From contig NZ_PJEO01000052.1 of NCBI RefSeq assembly GCF_002843175.1, positions 62,001-126,000 on the forward strand: a DNA stretch of 64,000 nt, read 5' to 3'. Below the pieces are notes generated by a model. It saw only the letters and a program-made list of their open reading frames with translations. It did no database searches and was not told the DNA's origin. The stretch's first letter is position 1. Each line of letters opens with the position of its first letter. Source of the stretch: Confluentibacter flavum. GTDB taxonomy: Bacteria; Bacteroidota; Bacteroidia; Flavobacteriales; Flavobacteriaceae. Shown here piece after piece: positions 1 to 8,565 of the stretch. Made by a program: the position numbers and the translations under genes.

Positions 1-2690
1 GAAACAAATTGGTTGTTATTACTGGCTTGTCTGGCTCAGGAAAATCAAGCTTGGCTTTTGATACCTTATATGCCGAAGGACAAAGACGTTATGTTGAAAG
101 TTTATCAAGTTATGCCAGACAGTTTTTAGGAAGGCTGGACAAACCAAAAGTGGATTACATTAAAGGTATTGCGCCCGCCATTGCTATAGAACAAAAAGTG
201 AATTCCACCAACCCACGCTCTACCGTTGGCACAAGTACAGAGATTTACGATTATCTTAAATTGTTATTTGCTAGAATAGGCAAAACATATTCGCCAGTTT
301 CTGGTGATGAAGTTAAAAAAGATACCGTTACAGATGTTTTAGAGTATTTAAAATCGTTTCCTGAAGGTGAAAAGTTACTCTTGCTCTCGCCTATCCATTT
401 AGAAGTAGGGCGAACAATGCCCGATAAACTTAAAGCTTTGCAACAGCAAGGTTATGCGAGAATAAAAGTTGGTGATGATGTTTTAAGAATTGATGAAATT
501 AAAATCGATAAAGAATCACAGAAAAATATATTTGTTGTCGTTGATAGAATTGTTATCAAAAACGAAGAAGATTTTCTGAATCGATTGGCAGATGCGATTG
601 AAACCGCTTTTTTTGAAGGCAAAGGTGAATGTTTCATTGAAACTCTGTCTGATAATAAACAACGCTATTTCAGTAATAAATTTGAATTGGATGGCATTAA
701 TTTTTTAGAACCTAATATTCATTTATTCAGTTTTAACAATCCGTATGGTGCTTGCCCTAAATGTGAAGGCTATGGCGATATTATTGGCATTGACGACGAT
801 TTGGTTATCCCAAACAACGCCCTTTCCATTTACGAAAATGCTATTTTTCCTTGGCGTGGTGAGAGTATGAGTTGGTATAGAGACCAATTGGTTAATAATT
901 CACATAAATTCGATTTCCCTATACACAAACCTTATTTTAAGTTAACCGACTCTCAAAAACAACTTATTTGGGATGGCAACCAATATTTTGAAGGCTTAAA
1001 TTCCTTTTTTGCTGAATTGGAGGCTAAGGCATATAAAATTCAAAATCGCGTAATGTTATCGCGCTATCGTGGTAAAACAAAGTGCAAAGCTTGTAACGGT
1101 AAGCGTTTGCGTATAGAAGCTAATTATATTAAAGTCGGTGGTGCAACGATAACCGATTTGGTTGAAATGCCCTTAGACAGATTGGGGCATTTCTTTAACC
1201 AATTAGAATTAAATGATTATGATACCCAAATAGCAAACAGATTATTAAAAGAAATTAATAACCGATTAGCCTTTCTTGCTAATGTTGGGTTGGATTATTT
1301 AACCTTAAACAGGCGATCGAACACCCTATCTGGTGGAGAAAGTCAGCGTATTAATTTAGCAACCTCATTGGGAAGCAGCTTGGTAGGGTCCATGTATATT
1401 CTGGACGAACCCAGTATTGGCTTGCACCCAAAAGATACAGAACGATTAATAGTAGTTTTAAAATCGCTTCGGGATTTAGGAAATACCGTTATTGTAGTGG
1501 AGCATGATGAGGATATTATGAAGGCTGCAGATTATATCATTGATATTGGTCCGGAAGCAGGGACTTTTGGCGGTCATGTAGTAGCACAGGGAACTTATTC
1601 AGATATACTGGCCTCAAGTTCATTAACCGCTCAATATTTAAATGAGACCATGAACATTGAAGTGCCTAAAAAACGTCGAACTTCTAAATATTACATAGAT
1701 GTTATTGGTGCTCGAGAACATAATTTAAAGAATATCGATGTGCGTTTTCCTTTGGAAATGCTTACGGTTGTTACTGGTGTTTCAGGTAGTGGAAAAAGTA
1801 CATTGGTTAAAAAAATACTATATCCAGCACTTCAAAAAAAATTAACAGATTTTAGCGATAAAGCTGGTCAGTTTACCGCTTTAGAAGGTAATTTCAATAC
1901 TATAAAACATATTGAGTTTGTTGACCAAAATCCTATAGGAAGGTCCTCGCGTTCCAATCCAGTTACCTATATTAAAGCTTATGATGATATACGAGCCTTG
2001 TTCTCCAATCAAAAATTAAGCACGCTTAGAAACTACCAAGCAAAACATTTTTCTTTTAATGTAGATGGCGGACGTTGTGAGACTTGCAAAGGAGAAGGTG
2101 AAGTAACGATTGAAATGCAATTTATGGCCGATGTGCATCTGGAATGTGAAACCTGTAAAGGGAAACGTTTTAAAAAAGAAGTGCTTGAAGTTACGTTTGC
2201 AGATAAAAATATTGATGATATTTTAAACCTAACTATTGATGATGCCATTGCTTTTTTTGAAACAAACAAACAAACTAAAATCAAAACAAAATTGCAACCA
2301 CTTCAAGATGTTGGGCTAGGCTATGTTACTTTAGGACAAAGCTCTTCTACCCTTTCTGGTGGCGAAGCACAGCGTATTAAACTGGCATCTTTTTTAGGAA
2401 AAGGAAGCCATAAAGACAAAGCACTTTTTATTTTTGATGAGCCTACCACGGGTTTACATTTTCATGATATTCAAAAATTATTAAAGTCGTTTCATGCTTT
2501 GATTGAAATCGGACATTCCATCATTGTTGTAGAACACAATATAGACTTAATTAAATGTGCCGATTATATTATTGATTTAGGTCCAAATGGAGGAGAACAT
2601 GGTGGTTATTTGGTAGCTTCTGGAACTCCTGAAGATATAGTGAAATCCAAACAATCTCAAATTGCTAAATATTTAAAGGATAAACTATAA
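1..2690 (+). CDS. uvrA: UvrA, excinuclease ABC subunit A (5' end outside window)
   Basis: UvrA is the ATP-driven damage-recognition subunit of UvrABC nucleotide excision repair. The frame is open to the left edge, so the N-terminus lies outside the window; an apparent TTG start at base 9 falls inside the conserved NKLVVITGLSGSGKSS segment and is not a start. Both ABC modules are present: Walker A GLSGSGKSS near bases 24-50 and GVSGSGKST near 1776-1802, with signatures LSGGESQRI and LSGGEAQRI. The second zinc module (RCETC ... CETC, about 2075-2160) is intact. The first keeps only its CPKC pair near 755; the preceding CxxC pair known from E. coli UvrA appears replaced by ELDGINF. It ends 5 bp before the convergent DUF3667 gene. 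Confidence 0.96.
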   Translation, partial: NKLVVITGLSGSGKSSLAFDTLYAEGQRRYVESLSSYARQFLGRLDKPKVDYIKGIAPAIAIEQKVNSTNPRSTVGTSTEIYDYLKLLFARIGKTYSPVSGDEVKKDTVTDVLEYLKSFPEGEKLLLLSPIHLEVGRTMPDKLKALQQQGYARIKVGDDVLRIDEIKIDKESQKNIFVVVDRIVIKNEEDFLNRLADAIETAFFEGKGECFIETLSDNKQRYFSNKFELDGINFLEPNIHLFSFNNPYGACPKCEGYGDIIGIDDDLVIPNNALSIYENAIFPWRGESMSWYRDQLVNNSHKFDFPIHKPYFKLTDSQKQLIWDGNQYFEGLNSFFAELEAKAYKIQNRVMLSRYRGKTKCKACNGKRLRIEANYIKVGGATITDLVEMPLDRLGHFFNQLELNDYDTQIANRLLKEINNRLAFLANVGLDYLTLNRRSNTLSGGESQRINLATSLGSSLVGSMYILDEPSIGLHPKDTERLIVVLKSLRDLGNTVIVVEHDEDIMKAADYIIDIGPEAGTFGGHVVAQGTYSDILASSSLTAQYLNETMNIEVPKKRRTSKYYIDVIGAREHNLKNIDVRFPLEMLTVVTGVSGSGKSTLVKKILYPALQKKLTDFSDKAGQFTALEGNFNTIKHIEFVDQNPIGRSSRSNPVTYIKAYDDIRALFSNQKLSTLRNYQAKHFSFNVDGGRCETCKGEGEVTIEMQFMADVHLECETCKGKRFKKEVLEVTFADKNIDDILNLTIDDAIAFFETNKQTKIKTKLQPLQDVGLGYVTLGQSSSTLSGGEAQRIKLASFLGKGSHKDKALFIFDEPTTGLHFHDIQKLLKSFHALIEIGHSIIVVEHNIDLIKCADYIIDLGPNGGEHGGYLVASGTPEDIVKSKQSQIAKYLKDKL

Positions 2691-2695
2691 ATTAT

Positions 2696-3790
2696 TCAAT
2701 AGAAAAGAAAGGCAAAAATTCCTAGTATCATAGCGGTTGCGGGCGCTACGAACGATAAAAACAAAAAACTTGCAATAAAACCTTTAATAAAGCTTTTAAA
2801 CTTTCCTTGGTTATAAAATCTACTAAGTGCTAAACATAAATAAAAAAAGGTAGAAATAGCAATAAGCCAATCTATGCCGTCTGGAATATCTACAATAAAA
2901 TTAACAACTATAATGATGCTAAATACTGTAAATAAAAATGCAAAAAAATAAAAGCTAAACACCAAATGATAGGCATATGTACCTTTCTTCCTATATAACA
3001 GCATTAAAATTAGAGCGAAAATTGGTAATAGAAAAAACATAGCTATAGGAATGGTATCATAAAAAGCCCCTAAAATACTTCCACCTTCTCTAGATTTATA
3101 AAATTTTAAAGCTTGAGAATATAAACGTTTTGTGAAATATCCAGCATCGTTATTCATTCCCATAAATTTATAAATAACCTCATTGGAGGCTCCAATATCA
3201 ATTAAGGAATCCATTTTAGATTCATTAAAATCAAAATCAAAAATACCTTGTTTTTTTGTGTCCGTTTTACTTACAATAGAATCTATTTTGGAATCACTAA
3301 AACGAGTGTACTTTTTATTTTCAGTTAAAACTTTTTTAAGTTCTGCGTTGATTATTGAATCTTCTTGTTTTTGCTTTTCTTGTTCAGCTTTTAAAAGAGA
3401 ATCATTAGTTTTTAGTGCATGAATAGACATTTTTTCTTGTCTTAAACTTTTTTCCAATTCATTATTTAAATTTTGGATTTGCTGACGCTGAATAAAAGAA
3501 AACAAAAAGAAAAAGATGACTGTAATGAACAAATACATTTGTGCTGGATGTAAATACAATAAACGTCTACCTTCAACAAATTTAGAAGCTAAATACCCGG
3601 GTTTAGCAATTAAAGGGATGAAACTTTTAAAAAACCTCGCATCTACGGAAAAATAGTTGCTTATAGTATTATAAAACAAAACACCCAAGGTCAATTTTTG
3701 TTTATCATCTTGTCCGCAATACGGGCAAAAATTATATTCATCTTTAAATGTGCGTTCGCAATTTTTACAGATTACGTATTTTATGGACAT
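2696..3790 (-). CDS. DUF3667 membrane protein with N-terminal zinc ribbon
   Basis: A 364-residue protein of the DUF3667 type; the molecular function of the family is unknown. It opens with a zinc-ribbon-like CxxC pair set (C8/C11 and C22/C25, KNCERTF then CPYCGQ), followed by the family segment rich in F, Y and P (GYLASKFVEGRRLLYLHPAQ). There is one membrane segment near residues 85-105, a long charged and probably coiled-coil stretch (about 110-210), and four hydrophobic segments from about residue 240 to the end. It is convergent with uvrA, leaving 5 bp between stops, and is divergent from the secreted protein at 4433 across a long spacer. The family call rests on pattern recognition. Confidence 0.8.
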   Translation of the reverse strand: MSIKYVICKNCERTFKDEYNFCPYCGQDDKQKLTLGVLFYNTISNYFSVDARFFKSFIPLIAKPGYLASKFVEGRRLLYLHPAQMYLFITVIFFFLFSFIQRQQIQNLNNELEKSLRQEKMSIHALKTNDSLLKAEQEKQKQEDSIINAELKKVLTENKKYTRFSDSKIDSIVSKTDTKKQGIFDFDFNESKMDSLIDIGASNEVIYKFMGMNNDAGYFTKRLYSQALKFYKSREGGSILGAFYDTIPIAMFFLLPIFALILMLLYRKKGTYAYHLVFSFYFFAFLFTVFSIIIVVNFIVDIPDGIDWLIAISTFFYLCLALSRFYNQGKFKSFIKGFIASFLFLSFVAPATAMILGIFAFLFY

Positions 3791-4296
3791 ACGGGTTGAA
3801 TTAGTCTCTATAAAATTAATAAAAATGAATAGACGTACATAATTTCAATTGCTAGAAATAATAAAAAAGCATTTTTTGAAAACAAAAAGTGTTTTTTATT
3901 CATTAAAATTTAGACGTATAATTATCTTTGGTCACAATCCAAGTTTTTTTAAATGATGACAATAGATTTGAGGGTATTAATACTTCTAATCCTTTTACAT
4001 TCATCTTTATTGAAGAAATAAAAGTTTGTGACGTTGCCGTTGTAATTATTAATTAGCACTTCGTTGCTGTTTTATATTAAAGTTATTAATTACCTTTAGT
4101 TTCAGCCTAAAAAAAGAGGGTTTCTTTTAAAGATAACAGTATTGATTTAAAAGCTTTAGCACAGCTTTTCTGTTAATTGTGATACATCCATTCACTCTTC
4201 TTTAGTTTTATACTTGTTGACATTTTTATTAAAGGTTTTGCTTGCCACTTTCCGGTCCTCAGAAGAAAAAAATAAACCATTTTGCTAACAATCAAA

Positions 4297-4312
4297 ATTA
4301 TGCGTGCATAAT
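4297..4312. promoter_or_regulatory. Inverted repeat ATTATGC-GT-GCATAAT, possible activator site
   Basis: A perfect 7-bp inverted repeat with a 2-bp spacer. It lies about 70 bp upstream of the -24 element of the sigma-54-like promoter, so roughly 100 bp upstream of the expected transcription start. This is where enhancer-binding activators of sigma-54 normally bind. The site is seen directly; its role is inferred from position and symmetry only. Confidence 0.4.
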
Positions 4313-4381
4313 AATGCTGTTTTCAAATAAAAAACCGCAAAGTGCTGCTTAACTTATTCTTATAAACCTACTCTATTTTTT

Positions 4382-4397
4382 TGGCACGCTGTTTGTA
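4382..4397 (+). promoter_or_regulatory. Sigma-54-like (-24/-12) promoter
   Basis: The sequence TGGCACGCTGTTTGTA matches the RpoN consensus TGGCACGNNNNTTGCW at every fixed position except the C of the -12 GC (T here). The -24 GG and -12 G are correctly spaced. The predicted transcription start is near 4408, giving a leader of about 25 nt before the ATG at 4433. No TAnnTTTG box was seen at the usual place, so this is the best promoter candidate for the gene. Confidence 0.6.
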
Positions 4398-4432
4398 AAT
4401 AAAAAAACGTATCACAATTAATACTCACAATT

Positions 4433-5689
4433 ATGAAAAAGTTTATATTCTTATTAGCAGGTATACTCCTTACAGGGTTTACTTCTAATGCAGCCACAAC
4501 CAACACAGAAAACAAAACTACTATTTACAACAGAGGTTACAATAATTCTTTCATTTTTGTTGAAAATGGTATCGAGTTTTCGGTGTTTCCCGATGGACAA
4601 TTTGACTTTAATATTTTGCGTGGTAATTCAAATTTAAATGTATCTATTGGTTCGCCAAATGTAAACATCAGTTTTAACTCTGGTTACGATTACAATGCTT
4701 ATGTGCAATACGATGAGTATGGTGCTATTATCCAAATAGAAAACACCCCCATTTATTACGATTATTACGGTCGTATTTCACAAGCAGGAAACGTAAATAT
4801 TAACTATAACAATAATGGTTATGTATCTCGTGTTGGTGGTTTACATGTGTTCTATAATAATTTCAATGTGTTTACACACTTTTCAGGTTTCATTAATGTG
4901 TATAATAGACATTATGTTTATAGACCTTGGCACAATTACTACAGTATTCCTGCATACCATTACCGTGTAGTTTACAACAGACCTTACAGACAATATTATA
5001 ACCCTGTTCGTTATGTTTACAACAGACCGTTTTATAACAATTACAGACCTAGAACTGCCATTTATAGCAGACGTGGAGATGTGATAAATAGAAACAGAAG
5101 TTACGCAACCGCTAATAGAAATTCAAAAAATGTCACTCAAATAAATAGAAATTCTAGAATGGATTATGATGACAATAGAATGATTCAAAGTAATAATACT
5201 AGAAACAACTCTAATTTCAACAGAAACTCCTCTCAAATGAGAACGGAAACTTCTAACAATAACAATGTTCGGAGAGATAATAATAGTGCATCCAGAACTA
5301 ATGGAGAAGTTGTAAGAAATAATAATATTAGTAAAAATAATAATACCTCTAGAAGTAATGCAGATGCTACTAACAATAATAGAACCCGTGAGTCCGTTAA
5401 TAGAAAAACGGTTCCGAATGTTAATAATTCGAGAGTAGAAAATTCAGGAAATAATAGAAATAATTCATCTAATCGTAAACCAGAAAGTTCTAATACTCGT
5501 ATATATTCAGAGAAAAGTAATAACAACAGAAGTACCCCACAAGTTACGTCAAGATCAACTCAAAATAGTTCTTCTAGAAATGTGCAACAAGCACCTTCTA
5601 GACAAACACAAAGTTCATCTCGAGTTATGGAAAACAGAGGTAATTCTGGTAGCAATAATAAACAGTCTAACACAAGAAGAAGACTATAA
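4433..5689 (+). CDS. Secreted Asn/Arg/Ser-rich protein, function unknown
   Basis: A 418-residue protein with a clear signal peptide (MKKFIFLLAGILLTGFTSNA, cleavage near residue 20). Residues 30-150 look folded: short Tyr/Gly-rich strands such as FSVFPDGQFDFNI and IYYDYYGRI. Residues 155-205 are dense in Y, R, P and N (NRPYRQYYNPVRY). From about 210 to the end the chain is low-complexity N, R, S and T, strongly basic and probably disordered, ending RRRL. No enzyme motif was found and I do not recognise a named family. It is preceded by a sigma-54-like promoter, which suggests conditional, perhaps envelope-stress, expression. It has no operon partner. Confidence 0.75.
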   Translation: MKKFIFLLAGILLTGFTSNAATTNTENKTTIYNRGYNNSFIFVENGIEFSVFPDGQFDFNILRGNSNLNVSIGSPNVNISFNSGYDYNAYVQYDEYGAIIQIENTPIYYDYYGRISQAGNVNINYNNNGYVSRVGGLHVFYNNFNVFTHFSGFINVYNRHYVYRPWHNYYSIPAYHYRVVYNRPYRQYYNPVRYVYNRPFYNNYRPRTAIYSRRGDVINRNRSYATANRNSKNVTQINRNSRMDYDDNRMIQSNNTRNNSNFNRNSSQMRTETSNNNNVRRDNNSASRTNGEVVRNNNISKNNNTSRSNADATNNNRTRESVNRKTVPNVNNSRVENSGNNRNNSSNRKPESSNTRIYSEKSNNNRSTPQVTSRSTQNSSSRNVQQAPSRQTQSSSRVMENRGNSGSNNKQSNTRRRL

Positions 5690-5762
5690 AGATTTTGGTT
5701 GGTTAGTTGGAAAGCCCTTCGATATGTTTGCCTCAAAGCAAAATTCGTGGGGTTTTCTCTTT

Positions 5763-7223
5763 TTATTTCAAGTAGCCAACTATCTTGTCTACTAATAACG
5801 AAACATCGTTAGATAGTTTAAAGTTATATACGAAATAAGCGTATGTAACAAACACCATAACCGATTTCAATCCGATATTTAGAATAGGATGAAATGGAAA
5901 ATCCCAAAAATAAAACACCCCAAAACTTACTGATATAAGCACAAATACTTTTATCGTATTGATTGTAAAAGGCATCATTTTAAACGAATGCCTCACAAAA
6001 CATATTTTTGAAATGTTATACAACAATACAGCTATAAAAGTAGCATATGCGGCTCCCTCTATACCATATTTTGGTATGAATAGAATATTTAAATACACCA
6101 TAGATACCATTAAAAAAACACCCAGCAACAACGCTATAAAATAATAATCACTATTGAAAAGAATGGCGTTGTTATTACCAAGTAAATTATCCGTAAGCTT
6201 AGAAATACTTATGAGAATAACAATCCATAAACCACCATTGTATTTTTCGGGAATTAAGTGATAGAGTTCATTAACATTTAAAACTATCAATAAAAAAATT
6301 AATCCGCTTATAACGAATAAGCTTAATGAGCTTTTTTTATACAAACTCTTTAATTCATCTATATTCTTGTCATTTAAAAGTTTAGCGGTAATTGGATTTA
6401 CAATTTGCTCCATAGCCAACAATGGCACTCCAATAACACTCGCTATATAGATCGCAACGCCATAATACGCGACATTTTCAATGTCTATGTAATAACCTAA
6501 CATAAATTTGTCCACTTCTAAAATGACGTTAGCTACAGAACCTGCAATAACAATTAAAGACGTGTATTTAAGTATAGCGCCAACTCCATTAAATCTTGCA
6601 AACCTTAAAACTGGCAATTTGATATTGAAGGCATAAAGCATCATAATAAAAACCCTTACTATATACACTCCAACAACCGCGTAAATGAATTCTTCTATAG
6701 TTATGTATTCAACATATAATAAAATCAATAATAGAGTGGTACCGACCCTATGGAACAGCTCTTTCATAAAATTGCCAAAAACACTCTGCATATGTACCTT
6801 ACTCCAAGCATAAAACACTTCAAAATAGGCAAATGCAACCCCCGAAATATAGATGAGCCAAATATAATCTTCAATAATCACATTGGTTTCTGTAAGCCAA
6901 ATACGTATAGAATAATAAAATAAATGACCTAACAATCCCACCGAAACAACCATAGACAATGGTAAGATCAACATGAATAATAAAAAACTATTTTGCGATT
7001 GTCTTGTTTTATATGATGAATAAAACTTAATTATGGTATTGTGTACACCAAACGCCATAAGAGGCATCATAATATTGGCTGTAGAGAAGATGAAAGTCAC
7101 CAAACCAAAATACGTGTCGCTCATAAAATTAGTAAACAAAAAAAGCACATTTATTCCGCCAACCAAAAAACCTAAATACGTTGTTAAAGTGTTTTTTATG
7201 GATTGTGAAACAATGGTTCCCAT
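5763..7223 (-). CDS. Polysaccharide flippase (Wzx/MATE-like membrane transporter)
   Basis: A 486-residue multi-span membrane protein of the lipopolysaccharide biosynthesis/oligosaccharide flippase type, expected to move lipid-linked sugars across the inner membrane. About 12-14 hydrophobic segments are spread along the chain, starting with SIKNTLTTYLGFLVGGINVLF. The loop motif YYGVAIYIASVIGVPLLAMEQ in the middle fits this fold. It lies 9 bp downstream of the glycosyltransferase gene on the same strand, so it is probably the last gene of the leftward unit DUF4834, yfhO, glycosyltransferase, flippase. It is convergent with the N-rich protein. Substrate is unknown. Confidence 0.85.
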   Translation of the reverse strand: MGTIVSQSIKNTLTTYLGFLVGGINVLFLFTNFMSDTYFGLVTFIFSTANIMMPLMAFGVHNTIIKFYSSYKTRQSQNSFLLFMLILPLSMVVSVGLLGHLFYYSIRIWLTETNVIIEDYIWLIYISGVAFAYFEVFYAWSKVHMQSVFGNFMKELFHRVGTTLLLILLYVEYITIEEFIYAVVGVYIVRVFIMMLYAFNIKLPVLRFARFNGVGAILKYTSLIVIAGSVANVILEVDKFMLGYYIDIENVAYYGVAIYIASVIGVPLLAMEQIVNPITAKLLNDKNIDELKSLYKKSSLSLFVISGLIFLLIVLNVNELYHLIPEKYNGGLWIVILISISKLTDNLLGNNNAILFNSDYYFIALLLGVFLMVSMVYLNILFIPKYGIEGAAYATFIAVLLYNISKICFVRHSFKMMPFTINTIKVFVLISVSFGVFYFWDFPFHPILNIGLKSVMVFVTYAYFVYNFKLSNDVSLLVDKIVGYLK

Positions 7224-7232
7224 CTTAAAATT

Positions 7233-8522
7233 TTATTGATGTGTTATAAATTCTACTAATTGTTTGGTCAGATTTTTTCTGCTATATTTTTGTAGTCCAA
7301 CAGCATGAGATTGCAATGTATTATTTTTAAAAGCATTATAATGATTAATTAAAACTGCTTTTAACAATTCATAATCACTATAATAAAAGTAATTTCCTGT
7401 GTTGGTTTCCTTAATTATTTTTTCAACATCCGATCCTTTTGGTCCAATGGAAACAATAGGCCTATTGGAAACCATATATTCAAATAATTTACCAGGAATG
7501 ATGCATTTGGTTTCATCTGAATTTATTTCAATCAATAATAGTAATTGAGATTTTTTTTGATATACAACAGACTCTTTATGTGATACATAACCTATATTAT
7601 TTACATGATTTGTTAAATGATACCTCTCTATGGATTCCATTATATTATCACTTATAAATCCTATGAAATTCAACTGAAAATCGTCTTTAAAACCATCTAA
7701 TCCTTCTATTAAATCCTGTAAAACTCGCCACAAAACTTCTGGGTTTCTTTCTGATAATAACGAACCAATATGGGATATAGAAAATTTAGTGTCCAATAAA
7801 ACCTCACCAACCGTTTCATTATCATAACCATTTGTGATTACAGCAATTGGTTTTTTGGTTATGTTTTCAAATTCCGTTTTTGTCACATGACTGGTTACGA
7901 TTATTTTATCGGCATTATTTAAAACCTCTTTTTCCAAAGCCTTATGCTTTTCTTTTGAAGCTTTGGATAGTTTAAGTTTTTTATGATAGCCAATGGTTGT
8001 CCATGGGTCTCTAAAATCGGCCACCCACTTCACTCCTAACCTTTCTTTTAACTTTAAACCAATCAGATGCATACTATGTGGTGGCCCTGTGGTAATAATG
8101 GTTTCAATACTATTTTTTGAAATATAGTCTGAAAGAAATAAGACGGACGGTTTTACCCAGTCAATTCGGGCATCAGGAATAAAAAAATTCCCTCTTATAT
8201 AAATCAATAATTTCTGAATGATACTTTGCTTTTTTTGAATAGGTATAATGCCTTTACTTATAGAACTAGAAGCTTTTTTTGAAAACAAGCTAGCAAACTT
8301 GTAAGGTTCTTTAATCGGCTGTTTTAAAACAATTAAGTCATTAGAAACTTCAGAATTTAAACTGTTGTCTAGTATAGGGTAATTGGGATTTTCTGGAATA
8401 TATATAATTGGTTCAACATTAAACTCAGGTAAATACTTAACAAATTTTAACCAACGTTGTACGCCTGGACCTCCTGCTGGTGGCCAATAATAGGTGATGA
8501 TTAAAACTTTTTTTTTATCCAT
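7233..8522 (-). CDS. Glycosyltransferase, GT4-like (GT-B fold)
   Basis: A 429-residue cytoplasmic glycosyltransferase. The N-terminal Rossmann domain starts KVLIITYYWPPAGGPGVQRW, the typical opening of family 4 enzymes, and contains WVADFRDPWT around residue 170. The C-terminal domain has ISHIGSLLSERNPEVLW and the donor-site region IIPGKLFEYMVSNRPIVSIGP, with the E of KLFEY corresponding to the conserved nucleotide-sugar contact. It lies between yfhO and the flippase and probably adds a sugar to an envelope glycan. Donor and acceptor cannot be told from the sequence. Confidence 0.85.
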   Translation of the reverse strand: MDKKKVLIITYYWPPAGGPGVQRWLKFVKYLPEFNVEPIIYIPENPNYPILDNSLNSEVSNDLIVLKQPIKEPYKFASLFSKKASSSISKGIIPIQKKQSIIQKLLIYIRGNFFIPDARIDWVKPSVLFLSDYISKNSIETIITTGPPHSMHLIGLKLKERLGVKWVADFRDPWTTIGYHKKLKLSKASKEKHKALEKEVLNNADKIIVTSHVTKTEFENITKKPIAVITNGYDNETVGEVLLDTKFSISHIGSLLSERNPEVLWRVLQDLIEGLDGFKDDFQLNFIGFISDNIMESIERYHLTNHVNNIGYVSHKESVVYQKKSQLLLLIEINSDETKCIIPGKLFEYMVSNRPIVSIGPKGSDVEKIIKETNTGNYFYYSDYELLKAVLINHYNAFKNNTLQSHAVGLQKYSRKNLTKQLVEFITHQ

Positions 8523-8539
8523 TTTTCATTCCTACGAAT

Positions 8540-8555
8540 CCCGATAGCTATCGGG
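8540..8555. repeat. Perfect 16-bp palindrome CCCGATAGCTATCGGG
   Basis: A self-complementary 16-mer in the 43-bp gap between yfhO and the glycosyltransferase gene. It has no T-run after it, so it is unlikely to be a simple terminator. GC-rich palindromes of this kind occur as interspersed elements in related genomes as far as I recall; only one copy was noticed here. Confidence 0.55.
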
Positions 8556-8565
8556 AAGAAATCTA

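Larger units (their letters stand above)
3791..4432. other. Long divergent intergenic region, 642 bp
   Basis: No convincing reading frame or RNA gene was seen. The region is very AT-rich. Its right end holds a sigma-54-like promoter (4382-4397) and an inverted repeat (4297-4312) described separately. Around 3866-3901 two A/T tracts could fold into an imperfect hairpin, and 4040-4093 contains an imperfect palindrome (GTAATTA ... TAATTAC); neither has a supported role. Confidence 0.6.

Noticed and set aside
3866-3901. Imperfect A/T hairpin as a terminator or small RNA
   Set aside because: It is upstream of both flanking genes and the pairing has mismatches, so no role is supported.
5233-5526. 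Leu-rich antisense frame of 97 codons
   Set aside because: It mirrors the Asn/Arg/Ser low-complexity tail of the secreted protein.
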